From assembly GCF_022846615.1 (NCBI RefSeq), contig NZ_AP025637.1, positions 1,106,001 to 1,170,000 of the forward strand: a DNA stretch of 64,000 bases, given 5' to 3'. A model generated the notes under the pieces. The model did no database searches and was not told the origin of the DNA. It was given only the letters and a program-made list of their open reading frames with translations. Shown here piece after piece: positions 27,488 to 36,629 of this stretch; position 1 is the stretch's first letter, and every line of letters starts with the position of its first letter. Source of the stretch: Roseomonas fluvialis. Its GTDB lineage: Bacteria > Pseudomonadota > Alphaproteobacteria > Acetobacterales > Acetobacteraceae. A program made the position numbers and the translations under genes.

Positions 27488-28691
27488 AGCGCGGCCCCAG
27501 GCCGCCGGCCGCACGCACCGCCTCGCGCTCGGCCTCCTGCATGCCCAGCAGATCGCCGAGCACTTCGGCCTCGTGTTGGTTCAGGAACGGGCTGGGTTCG
27601 AATTCGGGCGGCGGTGCGCCTTCGATCCGCAGCGGCGTTGCCGGCAGCACCACGCGCCCGACCTCGGGATGATCGACCCAGCGCAGCATGCCGCGTTCGT
27701 GCATGCCGGGATCTTCCAGCACTTCCTCGAGCGTTCGCACGGGGGCAGCAGGCACACCGTGCTGGCGGGTCAGGGCCTCCAGCTCCGCGCGCGTGTGCCT
27801 GGAGGTCCATGCGGTAACCAGGCGGTCCACCTCGGCCATGTGCTTCACGCGGTCGGGGTTCGTGCGGAAGCGCTCGTCGCCGATCAGCGCCTGCTCGCCC
27901 ATCGCGCCCAGCAGACGGTCCCAATGCCCTTCCGTGACAACGATGATGGCGATCCATCCGTCGCTGGCCGGATAGACGTTGTAGGGTGCCATCGCCATGC
28001 CGGCATGGCTGTTGCCGGTGCGCGGGGGGACATCCTTCTTCAGCATGCCGCCGAAATGCATGCCGATGGCCGAAGCGAGCGTGGAATACGACGCATCCTG
28101 CATCGCGACCTCGACGAAGCCCCCCTTGCCGGCGCGTTCGCGTGCGAACAGCGCGGTCATGATCGCGCCGTACAGGTGAGTTCCGCCCAGGAAGTCGCAG
28201 ACCGTCGGGCCGGCCTTGGTCGGCGGGCCATCCGGGAAGCCGGTCGTGTGCATCACGCCGACCGCGGCCTGTACCGTCAGGTCCATGGCCAGGCGGTCCT
28301 TGTCCGGCCCAGTCTGCCCGTAGCCCGAACCCGCGGCGTAGATGATTCGCGGGTTGCGCTTCAGCAGCGCCTCATGCCCCAGCCCCAGCCGATCCATCGC
28401 GCCGGGGGAAAAATTCTCGATCACCACATCGGCACGATCGACCAGGCGGAGGAACACCTCGCGCCCCTGCGGGTTCTTGAGGTCGAGCGACAGGCCGCGC
28501 TTATTGGAATTCAACATGGCCATCGGCACCGACCCGCCGGCGACCATGGCGCGCCGTCGCAGCGGCTCGCCGGTCGGCGGTTCGATCTTGATGACGGTCG
28601 CGCCCGCCATCGCCATCAGGAACCCGGCGTAGGGCGCCTGGTAGATATGCCCGAGGTCCAAGACCAGAATGCCCTCGAGCGGCCGCGTCAT
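27474..28691 (-). CDS. CaiB/BaiF (class III) CoA-transferase
   Basis: 405-residue class III CoA-transferase, which moves CoA from an acyl-CoA donor to a carboxylic acid. N-terminal PLEGILVLDLGHIYQAPYAG and FLMAMAGATVIKIEPPTGEP are family blocks. The catalytic aspartate is probably the D of VCDFLGGTHLYGAIMTAL at ~residue 165. NKRGLSLDLKNPQG is also characteristic. It lies four bases after the acyl-CoA dehydrogenase gene on the same strand, so it probably activates the substrate of that enzyme. Confidence 0.92.
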   Translation of the reverse strand: MTRPLEGILVLDLGHIYQAPYAGFLMAMAGATVIKIEPPTGEPLRRRAMVAGGSVPMAMLNSNKRGLSLDLKNPQGREVFLRLVDRADVVIENFSPGAMDRLGLGHEALLKRNPRIIYAAGSGYGQTGPDKDRLAMDLTVQAAVGVMHTTGFPDGPPTKAGPTVCDFLGGTHLYGAIMTALFARERAGKGGFVEVAMQDASYSTLASAIGMHFGGMLKKDVPPRTGNSHAGMAMAPYNVYPASDGWIAIIVVTEGHWDRLLGAMGEQALIGDERFRTNPDRVKHMAEVDRLVTAWTSRHTRAELEALTRQHGVPAAPVRTLEEVLEDPGMHERGMLRWVDHPEVGRVVLPATPLRIEGAPPPEFEPSPFLNQHEAEVLGDLLGMQEAEREAVRAAGGLGPRFNAQ

Positions 28692-28695
28692 GGCG

Positions 28696-29871
28696 TCAGA
28701 CCTTCCCGCCCAGCGCGCGTCGGCCGATCGCGCTGCGATGCACCTCCGACGGGCCTTCGTACACGCGCATCAGCCGCACCTGCTGGTGCATCAGCTGCAG
28801 CGGCAGTTCCTTCGTCACGCCCATGGCGCCGAGGGTCTGCATGGCGTTGTCCAGCACCTGCTGCGCCATCTCGGTCGCGCGCACCTTCAGGATCGAGGCT
28901 TCTGTCCGCACGTCGGCGCCGGCATCCAGCTTCCGGGCCAGGTCCTCCACCATCAGCCGGCAGGCGTGCATCTCCATCACCGCATCGGCGGCAAACCACT
29001 GGATCGCCTGGCGGTCGGCCAGGCGCACACCCCAGGTCACGCGGTTCTGCGCATGGTCGGCCATCATCTCGAGCGCGCGGCGCGCCATGCCGACGCAGCG
29101 CGCGCCCATCTGCATGCGGCGCACGTTCAGGCGCAGCTGCATCGGCGCATAGCCGCGGCCCAGTTCGCCCAGCACGTTCTCGTGCGGAACGCGGCAGTCT
29201 TCGAAGACGAGTTCGTAGGTCGTGCGCCCACCCACCATCGGGATGGCGCGCTCGATCACGAAGCCGGGCGTGCCCTTCTCGACGATGAAGGCGGTGATGC
29301 CGTCCTGGCGCTTGCCGTCGCCGGTGCGCGCCATGAGGATGATGAAGTCGGCGCGCGGCACGTTCGAGACCCAGATCTTGCGCCCGTTGATCACCCACTC
29401 GTCGCCCTCGCGCATCGCGCGCGTGGTCATGCCGGCGGGGTCGCCGCCGGCGCCGGGCTCGCTGATCGCCATGGCCGAGCGCTGTTCGCCCCGTGCATAG
29501 GGGTCGAGGTACTTCGCGCGCTGCACCGGGCTCGCGACCTGCAGCATCATGTGCAGGTTCGGGCTGTCGGGCGGGATGGTGAAGGGCACGCAGGCGCGCG
29601 CCATCTCCTCCTCGACCGCCGCCAGCGAGAGCAACGGCAGGTTGGCGCCGCCGAATTCCTCCGGCACGTCGAGACCCCAGAGGCCGAGCTCCTTGCAGCG
29701 GGCGAGGAGCGTCTCCTCCTCCTCCGCCGACAGCTTGAAGCCGCCGCCGGAGGCCTCGCGCTTGAGCACCGTCGGTTCGATCGGCATCAGGTCCCGTTCC
29801 ACGAACTTCGCAACCAGATCCCGCAGCATGCGGGTCTCCTCGGTGGCGGCGTAGGGCTGGTTATGGTCCAT
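28696..29871 (-). CDS. Acyl-CoA dehydrogenase
   Basis: 391-residue FAD-dependent acyl-CoA dehydrogenase. Visible blocks are LWGLDVPEEFGGANLPLL, MAISEPGAGGDPAGM (FAD loop), GDEWVINGRKIWVSN, and the C-terminal LGAMGVTKELPLQLMHQQVRL with YEGPSEVHRSAIGRR. The catalytic glutamate probably is in YEGPSEV. The extra N-terminal segment with KREASGGGFKLSAEEE is longer than in short-chain enzymes and resembles branched- or aryl-acid-type members. It is in an operon with the CoA-transferase and a metallo-hydrolase. Confidence 0.92.
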   Translation of the reverse strand: MDHNQPYAATEETRMLRDLVAKFVERDLMPIEPTVLKREASGGGFKLSAEEEETLLARCKELGLWGLDVPEEFGGANLPLLSLAAVEEEMARACVPFTIPPDSPNLHMMLQVASPVQRAKYLDPYARGEQRSAMAISEPGAGGDPAGMTTRAMREGDEWVINGRKIWVSNVPRADFIILMARTGDGKRQDGITAFIVEKGTPGFVIERAIPMVGGRTTYELVFEDCRVPHENVLGELGRGYAPMQLRLNVRRMQMGARCVGMARRALEMMADHAQNRVTWGVRLADRQAIQWFAADAVMEMHACRLMVEDLARKLDAGADVRTEASILKVRATEMAQQVLDNAMQTLGAMGVTKELPLQLMHQQVRLMRVYEGPSEVHRSAIGRRALGGKV

Positions 29872-29935
29872 TATGCGATCCTCCGAACGGGGCGATACCG
29901 ACCACTCGGGGCCGGCGGCGTCAAGCGATGTGGGG

Positions 29936-30820
29936 CTACCGGACGTAGCGCCAACGGAAGCGGTCGCCCTGGGCCTCGATGCGCCCGACCGAGGGGCTCG
30001 GAAAGTGGATCGGTAGTACGTTGGTTCCGGTGCCCGCCACCTGGCCGATGAAGGATTTCCGGCTCGCCTCGGCCTCGGCCGGGTCCCAGCAGAACACCGT
30101 GGACCAGTCCGGCTGGTGCACCTGCAACGCGTGGTGCATCAGGTCGCCGGTGATGACCGCATGCTGCCCACCGCTGCGGATATGCACGCAGCAATGGCAG
30201 GGCGAATGGCCGGGCGTGGGCTGCAGCGTAATGCGGTCATCCAACTGGAAATCGTCATCCACCAGTAGCGCCTGGCCGGCGGCGACCACCGGTTCGCAAT
30301 TGAAGCGGAATACGTTGCCTCCACCGCCCGGGCGCGTCTCCTCGGCCTTGGTCGAGGCTTCCCACGCCGCGTATTCCCGCTTGTGGAACACGTACTTGGC
30401 CTTGGGGAAGGTCGGCACCCAGCGCCCGTCGCGCAGCACCGTGTTCCAGCCCGAATGGTCGATGTGCAGGTGGGTACATAGCACGTAGTCGATGTCGTCG
30501 AAGCCCAGCCCCTCGGCCTTCAGACCGTCGAGCCAGGGCTGCTTCGGGAAGTCCATCGGCGCGGGGTAGCCCTTGTCGTCGCCCGTGCAGGTGTCGACCA
30601 GAATGGTGTGGTGCGGCGTGCGCACGACATAGGTCTGGTAGGTGATGACCATCTTGCCCGAGGCAGCGTCGTAGGTCTCGGGCTCGACCTCCTTCAGGTG
30701 TTCGGCGAGCAGGTCAGGTGCCGCCGCGGCCTTGGGGAACATGAGTTCCGGTGCGCGCCACGGGCCGTCGCGCTCGATGATGCTGGTGATGGTGACGTCG
30801 CCGATGGTGAGCTTGCGCAT
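29936..30820 (-). CDS. MBL-fold metallo-hydrolase
   Basis: 294-residue metallo-beta-lactamase-fold hydrolase. The metal motif HLHIDHSGW is at ~112-120. ITGDLMHHALQVHQPDWS gives the later histidine and aspartate region, and PIHFPSPSVGRIE near the C-terminus gives the last histidine. The group includes lactonases and other small-molecule hydrolases; the substrate is unknown. No signal peptide. It lies 64 bases upstream of the acyl-CoA dehydrogenase gene and 25 bases after a Bug receptor, all minus strand. Confidence 0.9.
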   Translation of the reverse strand: MRKLTIGDVTITSIIERDGPWRAPELMFPKAAAAPDLLAEHLKEVEPETYDAASGKMVITYQTYVVRTPHHTILVDTCTGDDKGYPAPMDFPKQPWLDGLKAEGLGFDDIDYVLCTHLHIDHSGWNTVLRDGRWVPTFPKAKYVFHKREYAAWEASTKAEETRPGGGGNVFRFNCEPVVAAGQALLVDDDFQLDDRITLQPTPGHSPCHCCVHIRSGGQHAVITGDLMHHALQVHQPDWSTVFCWDPAEAEASRKSFIGQVAGTGTNVLPIHFPSPSVGRIEAQGDRFRWRYVR

Positions 30821-30845
30821 GTCGTGTCCTGCTTCGGTCAGTGGG

Positions 30846-31826
30846 TCATTCGGCGCGGATGCCGGCCTCGGCGGCCACGCGGCGCCAGGTCGGCACGTCC
30901 TCGGCCAGGCGGGCGGCGAGTATCTCGGGGCTGCTCATCAGCGGCTCTGCGCCGAGGGTCGCGAAGCGGGCGCGGAAATCTGCATCGGTGCGCAATGACG
31001 CCAGTTCGGCCGAGATGCGCGCCAGGATCGGCGCCGGCAGCCCCTTCGGCGCGGCGATCGCGAACCAGTTGGGCGCGATGTAGCCGGGAATGGCTTCGAG
31101 CGCCGCGGGCACGTCCGGCAGGGCCGGGATCCGCTGCGCCGTGGTCACCGCCAGGATGCGCGCGCGGCCTTCGCGGGCGTGCGCCAGCGTCTCCACCGTG
31201 CTTGCGAAGACCACGTCGATCTCGCCGGTATAGAGCGCGTTCATCGCCTGTGCCGCGCCACGATAGGGCACGTGCACCAGGTCGATCTGCGCCGTCGCTG
31301 CCAGCATTGCGCCTGACAGGTGGTTGGACGACCCGATCCCGGAGGTGCCGTAGGTGATCGTGCCCGGCTTCGCCCGGGCCTCCGCTACCAAAGCCTGCAA
31401 CGTGCCGAAGCGATGGTCCGCGCGCACCGCGATGGTGGTGGCGATCTCCGCGACCAGCGAAACCGGCGTGAGGTCCGTTCGCGGGTCGAAACCCAGGTTG
31501 GCGTAGATCGCCGGCAGGATCGCAAGTGAGGAGGACGTCAGGACGAAGGTCGCGCCATCGGGCGGCGCCTGCACCGTGGCGCGCAGGCCAATCGACCCGC
31601 CGGCACCGGCGCGGTTGTCGATCACGAAGGGTTGGCCGAGCTTCTCTCGCAGCCTCTCGCCCACCATCCGGCCCACCGTGTCGATCGGCCCGCCCGGCGC
31701 AAAGGGAATGACCAGGCGGACCGGCCGGTTGGGCCACGCGTCCTGCGCCAGGGCCGGGCTGGCCATGGCGACCAGGGCGCCGGCCAGGGTGCGCCGCGCA
31801 AGTGCCGGTCGGTTGGTGAACGTCAT
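30846..31826 (-). CDS. Bug/TctC-family periplasmic substrate-binding protein
   Basis: 326-residue Bug receptor with an RR-containing signal peptide (RPALARRTLAGALVAMASPALAQ in outline; cleavage after ALA). The ligand loops are VIPFAPGGPIDTVGRMV and DNRAGAGGSIGLRATV. The ATG at 31826 is preceded by GGGAGGAG on the minus strand, so the longer frame upstream is not used. It lies upstream of the metallo-hydrolase, acyl-CoA dehydrogenase and CoA-transferase genes and may deliver their substrate. Confidence 0.92.
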   Translation of the reverse strand: MTFTNRPALARRTLAGALVAMASPALAQDAWPNRPVRLVIPFAPGGPIDTVGRMVGERLREKLGQPFVIDNRAGAGGSIGLRATVQAPPDGATFVLTSSSLAILPAIYANLGFDPRTDLTPVSLVAEIATTIAVRADHRFGTLQALVAEARAKPGTITYGTSGIGSSNHLSGAMLAATAQIDLVHVPYRGAAQAMNALYTGEIDVVFASTVETLAHAREGRARILAVTTAQRIPALPDVPAALEAIPGYIAPNWFAIAAPKGLPAPILARISAELASLRTDADFRARFATLGAEPLMSSPEILAARLAEDVPTWRRVAAEAGIRAE

Positions 31827-31905
31827 CCGCTCCTCCCGGGCCGTCCTGACTGCCGCGGCCCTGTCCGACGATCCGCCGGACGCGGCGCGCGCGCAAGGTG
31901 CCGCG

Positions 31906-32790
31906 TCAGCGCCTGCGCGCCTCGCGCCGGGCAATCCAGGTGGTCGCGACGAAGATGACGGCGGCGCCCGCGAAGGTCGTCGTTGCCGGCACGTCGGAGA
32001 ACACCAGCCAGCCGAGCGCGGCCGCCCAGATCATGTCGACGAACTTCACCGGCTGCGTGGCCGACATGTCGGCGATGCGGAAGGCTTCCGTCAGGCACCA
32101 ATGCCCGGCACTGCCGAGCAGCCCGGTCAGCAGGAACCAGCCCCACTGCTCCGCCGTCGGCCAGGTCCAGCCCGGCACGGCGAAGGGCAGGGTGAAGACC
32201 GCGACCGTGATGGCCTGCCAGGCGACGATCACCTCCGGCCGGTCGCGTCGCGTCAGCGCCTTCGTGATGAGGAAGGACGCCGCGAAAAGCGGTGCCGAGG
32301 CCAGCATGACCAGCGACCAGAATCCATCCCCGCTGCCCGTGAACTGCGGCGCCACGACGATCAGCACGCCCAGGAAGCCGATCGCAGCCGCGATCCATCG
32401 CGCGCGCACCATGGGCTCGCCGAGAAAGACCACGGCGCCCGCCATGATAAAGATCGGACCGGTGAAGCCGATCGCGGTCATGTCCGCCAGCGGCACGTGC
32501 GGTAGCGCCCAGAACCACAGGAGAAGCCCGGCGGTATGCACCGCGCCGCGCCACGCCTGGCCGCTGATACTGTGCGGCCGCCATGCAAGCAGCCCGGTGC
32601 GCAGCATGAACGGAAGCAACACGAGGAGACCCGCCAGGTAGCGCAGGAACTGCGTCTGGAACGGATCGAGTTCCTGTGCGAGGCGCCGAGCTATTGCGTT
32701 CAGGAGGCAGAACAAGAAGCCCGCCAGCACCATCCAGGCCATGCCGCGCAACGTGGCGGCGCGGCCGGGGCGCGCCGGGGGCGCCGTCAC
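31906..32790 (-). CDS. DMT-superfamily transporter with EamA domains
   Basis: 294-residue inner-membrane transporter with about ten spans arranged as two EamA repeats. The first runs from WMVLAGFLFCLLNAIARRL to FIMAGAVVFLGEPMVRAR, the second from FWSLVMLASAPLFAASFLIT to GAAVIFVATTWIARR. PVKFVDMIWAAALGWLVFSD is typical of the second repeat. EamA proteins mostly export amino acids or other metabolites; the direction and substrate here are unknown. Its start overlaps the alpha/beta hydrolase stop (ATGA). Confidence 0.9.
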   Translation of the reverse strand: MTAPPARPGRAATLRGMAWMVLAGFLFCLLNAIARRLAQELDPFQTQFLRYLAGLLVLLPFMLRTGLLAWRPHSISGQAWRGAVHTAGLLLWFWALPHVPLADMTAIGFTGPIFIMAGAVVFLGEPMVRARWIAAAIGFLGVLIVVAPQFTGSGDGFWSLVMLASAPLFAASFLITKALTRRDRPEVIVAWQAITVAVFTLPFAVPGWTWPTAEQWGWFLLTGLLGSAGHWCLTEAFRIADMSATQPVKFVDMIWAAALGWLVFSDVPATTTFAGAAVIFVATTWIARREARRR

Positions 32791-33662
32791 GCCGCGCTCG
32801 TCTCGCGGGCAAGGATGCGCGCGAGCGCGGCGTTGAAGGCCTCGGCCGCCTCGTAGGCGACCCAGTGCCCCGCGCCCGCGATCGCTTCCGTCCGAGCCCC
32901 GCGCCGCATCTCGTGAACCAGGTCGAGGCGCAACTGCACATGCGGGCGGGCGATGGCGTCCTGGTCGCCATAGATCGCGCCCAGCGGCGCGCGGCTGCGC
33001 AGGATCGCCTGCTTCAGCGAATCGGTGCTGGCCCAGCCGCGGCTCTTGAACCTTGCGCGGCGGGTGTGAAGGTCCTGCATCGCCAGCGCGACCTCGTCGA
33101 TGCGCGCGGCGTCGGCGAACATCAGCGCGGCCAGGTTATGGCGATTGGCCGCTTCGCGGTCGGCGCCTTCCAGCTGACGGACCTTCACGAGTTCCGTCGG
33201 ACTGCGCACGAAGCCGAGCGCGCCGGCGCCCACGATGGTCAAGGACGCACAGTGGTCTGGATCGATCGCGGCCAGGTGCCCGGAGCACAGCGCCCCGAAG
33301 GAGAATCCCACCAGGTCGTAGTCCTGCGCGCCGAGCACGGTTCGCAGGCCCTCGCGCAGGATGGCCGCGATGGCCTCGGGGCCGGCCCCCGGCGGGGGCA
33401 TGTCGCTGTCGCCCAGGCCCGGCAGGTCGGGGCAGATCACCATCCGCTGGGTGGCGAAGGCAGCGATGTTGCGAAGCCAGTGCCGCCATGACCCGGACCC
33501 GCCATGCAGCATCACGAGTGGACGCCCCTGGCCCCAGGCGCGCCACACCAGGGCGCCGTCCGCGCAGGGGGTCTCGGTGCGCCGCGCCAGCTCGGCCATG
33601 GCGCGCAGGGCAGCATGCGGCTCCTCGCGCGCAGAGTTCGTGGACCAGGCGAGCAAGGCCAT
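32787..33662 (-). CDS. Alpha/beta hydrolase
   Basis: 291-residue alpha/beta-hydrolase-fold enzyme. LVMLHGGSGSWRHWLRNI is the oxyanion region, DLPGLGDSDMP follows, the nucleophile elbow is GFSFGA, and the catalytic histidine is in IAGAGHWVAYEAAEAF. The overall pattern suits esterases or C-C bond hydrolases of ring-cleavage pathways. An ATG 21 codons later (before AELARRTETP) is an alternative start, since the first residues resemble no known N-terminus. It is the first gene of the minus-strand catabolic group. Confidence 0.9.
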   Translation of the reverse strand: MALLAWSTNSAREEPHAALRAMAELARRTETPCADGALVWRAWGQGRPLVMLHGGSGSWRHWLRNIAAFATQRMVICPDLPGLGDSDMPPPGAGPEAIAAILREGLRTVLGAQDYDLVGFSFGALCSGHLAAIDPDHCASLTIVGAGALGFVRSPTELVKVRQLEGADREAANRHNLAALMFADAARIDEVALAMQDLHTRRARFKSRGWASTDSLKQAILRSRAPLGAIYGDQDAIARPHVQLRLDLVHEMRRGARTEAIAGAGHWVAYEAAEAFNAALARILARETSAA

Positions 33663-33735
33663 GCGCAGGACGTTCCCGTAGCGTTCGCCGGCATCCTAGG
33701 ACAGGCGTGGCGGCAGTCCAGGCTGGCGCCGGCGG

Positions 33736-36627
33736 TCAGGCCGCGGTGACGGTCTTCACCGGCGGGCCCGCCGCGACATCCTCGACGCCGAGCCGGCGTT
33801 CGAGGCTCGGCAGCGTCTCGCGCGCTACGGCGATGACGGCGACCTGCAGGTCGGGAGAGGGGTCGCCGCCACGCGCGGCCTTTTGCAGCGCCTCGGCCTC
33901 GATCGCAAGGCGGCTCGCGCCCAGCGTCCGTGCCGCGCCCACGAGGCGATGGGCCGCGTGCTGGACATGGCCGGCATCCGCCTTCTCGGACGCGGAGGCA
34001 TTGGTCAGCAGCGCCAGCGAGCGGCGCACCTCACCCACGAATTCCGCAAGGATCCCATGAGCCGCGTGCCCGAGTTCGCGTTCCAGGATGTCGAGCGCAG
34101 AGGAATCGAGGTAGGGCGCCGCCGGTTCGGTCGCCGCCGCGGCGGGCACCGTCTTGCGTTGCGGCAGTTGCTGCACGAGGTCGAGCAGCGCGCGGCGGTC
34201 GAGCGGCTTACCCAGGTGGCCATCCATGCCGGCACGACGCGTCGCTTCCACCTGGTCCGGAAGTACCGATGCGGTGAGCGCGATGACGGGGACGTCGCAG
34301 GCCGGGGGGGGCAGCGCCCGAAGGCGGCGCGTCGTCTCGAAGCCATCCATGCCGGGCATCTGGAGGTCCATCAGGACGACATCGAACCGCTGACGTTCAA
34401 GTGCCAGAAGTGCCGTCGCGCCATCCTCGGCCAGCGTGACCTCGTGACCGGCTGAACGCAGCATGGCCTGTGCGATCTGTCGGTTCGCGAGAACATCGTC
34501 GACCACCAGGACGTGCATCGTCGGCAGGGCTGGATCGACTGCGGGGTTCGGCATCGGCGGCGCTTCCTCATCGATGAGCGCGCAGGGTCGAAGTGGGAGT
34601 TCGATCCAGAATAGCGCTCCGCCGCCCGGACGCTCGTCGCACCCGATCGACCCGCCCATGAGTGCCACGAGCCGGGCCGAGATGGCGAGCCCCAGGCCGG
34701 TCCCCTGGCCATCCGCACCACCGTTGGGCGAAAGTTGCACGAAATCCTCAAACAGCAGGTTGCGTTTGTCGGCCGGCACGCCCGGCCCGGTGTCGGTGAC
34801 CTCGATACGCATCTGCGCGTCGCCCAGGCCGCGGACGCGCAGTTCGACGCGCCCGCCCGCCGGCGTGAACTTCACCGCATTCGACAGCAGGTTCAGCAGC
34901 AGCTGCCGGGTCCGCATCGGGTCGAGCAATGCCGCGGCCGGCAATTGCGGGTCGAGTTCCAGTTCGAAGGACAGCGCCTTGCGGGAGATCTCCGGCGCCA
35001 GCAGGGTCGAGCAGCCTTCCAGCAGGGGGCGCAGCGCGACCGGCTGCGGCGCCAGGTCGAGTCGGCCGGCCTCGATCTTCGACAGGTCGAGCAGGCCGTT
35101 CACCAGGTCCAGCAGATGGCGCCCGGCCTCGTGAAGGGTCTTCACCTGCTCGCGTTGGTCGGGCGCGAGGCGGGGATCGTGCAGCAGGACCTGCGCGAAG
35201 CCCAGGACACCGTTCAGCGGCGTGCGAAGCTCATGCGAGACGCGCGCCAGGAAGCGGCTTTTCGCCTCGCCGGCGGCGGCCGCGGCATCGCGTGCCCCGG
35301 CCAGCTCCTGCATGGCGCGCTTCAGCGCGGTGATGTCGGTGCGGATGCCGACCGTCCCGCCATCCGGCGTGCGACGTTCGGTGATGAGCACCCAGCGGCC
35401 ATCGGGCAGCAGGCGTTCCATCGGCGGCTGGTTGCTCAGGTGGAAGGCCTTGCTCTCGGCCAGGAAGGCCTCGATGTCGTCGCCCGCCTGCGGGTACTGA
35501 CCGCGCAGCGCGCCTTCGCGCATGATGTCGTCGAAGGTGTTGCCGGGCTGGATGAAGGGCGCGCTTATGCGGTAGAAATCCTTGTAGCGGCTGTTGCACG
35601 CGATCAGGCGATCTGAGGCGTCGAACATCACGAAGCCGTCCGACATGGCTTCGAGCGCGCTTTCCAGCGTCTGCCGGGCCTTGGCGCGCTCGTCCTCGGC
35701 CTTGCCGCGCTGGCGCAAGATGACCATCAGCGCGAGCGCCACCAGGATGATGACGATCCCGAGGATGGACGAAACCGCCAGCGCACGGACGCGGTCGCGA
35801 TACCAGCCCGCGAGCGCGGCATCCACCTCGATGGTCGCGCTGACCACCAGCGCTGGATAAAGCGTCGGACGCGCCGATACGAAGACCTCCTGACCGTTGA
35901 AGCGGCTGATCGCGAGCGTCGCACGACCATTCGGCAGGCCCGAGACGTGGGCGAGCTGCTGGCCGATGCGTGACTCGTCATGAGGCACCGAGGCGAGCAG
36001 CACGCCATCGTCACGTTCAAGTGTCGTGCGAAGGCCCGGGCTCTCTCCCGCGGCGGAGAGCAGCGAACGCACCGAGGGCAGCGGCACCTCGGCAACCGCC
36101 CGGACCGGCCCGAGCCCCACGATGGTGACGTTGCGCGCGAAGAACAGGGACCACTCGCCCGTACTCGGGTTCTGTACCGGGCCGCCGATCGACACCCCGC
36201 CGCTGGCCGCGGCGAGCTCCGAGAAGCCTGTCTCCACGGGCAGCGGCAGGCGTCGGCGGCGGGAGACCGGCAGGGCAGTGGCCACCGGCAGCCCGTTGGC
36301 GCCAAGCAGCAGGATGTCCCGATAGGTGAAGTTCTGGTTGATGAACTGCCTGAGCACGCGGTTCACCGACGCCGTGTCGATCTGCCCGTTCGTCGCGAAG
36401 GGTGCGAGCATGGCCGGCAGCCCGGCCAGCATGGCGTCGACCTGCACGAAGGCGCGATTGATCGATGCCTCAGTCGCGATACTGATGCGTTCGACGGTCT
36501 CCTGCGCGCCACGGATCTGCGCCTCGCGGGCCCGCCCGATGATCATCATCGTCGCAGCCGTCTGCGCCAGCAGCAGGATCACCGCGCCGACGAAAACGGC
36601 GCGGCGTAGAAACCGCGTGTTCTGCAT
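33736..36627 (-). CDS. Hybrid sensor histidine kinase with PAS, receiver and Hpt domains
   Basis: 963-residue membrane-bound phosphorelay kinase. Order: membrane helix ~9-30; periplasmic sensor region to ~270; second helix (SSILGIVIILVALALMVIL); PAS domain beginning SALEAMSDGFVMFDASDRLIAC; HisKA with phospho-acceptor His465 in RVSHELRTPLNG; HATPase with GTGLGLAIS; receiver with Asp754 in LMDLQMPGMDG; and C-terminal Hpt with His893 in HAAHRLVGAA. Phosphate would flow His465-Asp754-His893 and on to an unknown regulator. Its start is only two bases after the TRAP-type binding protein gene. No response regulator with an output domain lies nearby. Confidence 0.94.
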   Translation of the reverse strand: MQNTRFLRRAVFVGAVILLLAQTAATMMIIGRAREAQIRGAQETVERISIATEASINRAFVQVDAMLAGLPAMLAPFATNGQIDTASVNRVLRQFINQNFTYRDILLLGANGLPVATALPVSRRRRLPLPVETGFSELAAASGGVSIGGPVQNPSTGEWSLFFARNVTIVGLGPVRAVAEVPLPSVRSLLSAAGESPGLRTTLERDDGVLLASVPHDESRIGQQLAHVSGLPNGRATLAISRFNGQEVFVSARPTLYPALVVSATIEVDAALAGWYRDRVRALAVSSILGIVIILVALALMVILRQRGKAEDERAKARQTLESALEAMSDGFVMFDASDRLIACNSRYKDFYRISAPFIQPGNTFDDIMREGALRGQYPQAGDDIEAFLAESKAFHLSNQPPMERLLPDGRWVLITERRTPDGGTVGIRTDITALKRAMQELAGARDAAAAAGEAKSRFLARVSHELRTPLNGVLGFAQVLLHDPRLAPDQREQVKTLHEAGRHLLDLVNGLLDLSKIEAGRLDLAPQPVALRPLLEGCSTLLAPEISRKALSFELELDPQLPAAALLDPMRTRQLLLNLLSNAVKFTPAGGRVELRVRGLGDAQMRIEVTDTGPGVPADKRNLLFEDFVQLSPNGGADGQGTGLGLAISARLVALMGGSIGCDERPGGGALFWIELPLRPCALIDEEAPPMPNPAVDPALPTMHVLVVDDVLANRQIAQAMLRSAGHEVTLAEDGATALLALERQRFDVVLMDLQMPGMDGFETTRRLRALPPPACDVPVIALTASVLPDQVEATRRAGMDGHLGKPLDRRALLDLVQQLPQRKTVPAAAATEPAAPYLDSSALDILERELGHAAHGILAEFVGEVRRSLALLTNASASEKADAGHVQHAAHRLVGAARTLGASRLAIEAEALQKAARGGDPSPDLQVAVIAVARETLPSLERRLGVEDVAAGPPVKTVTAA

Positions 36628-36629
36628 CG

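Noticed and set aside
27174..29288. 704-codon plus-strand frame across the crotonase end and the CoA-transferase gene
   Set aside because: It crosses two well-supported genes and its protein has no family-like motif.
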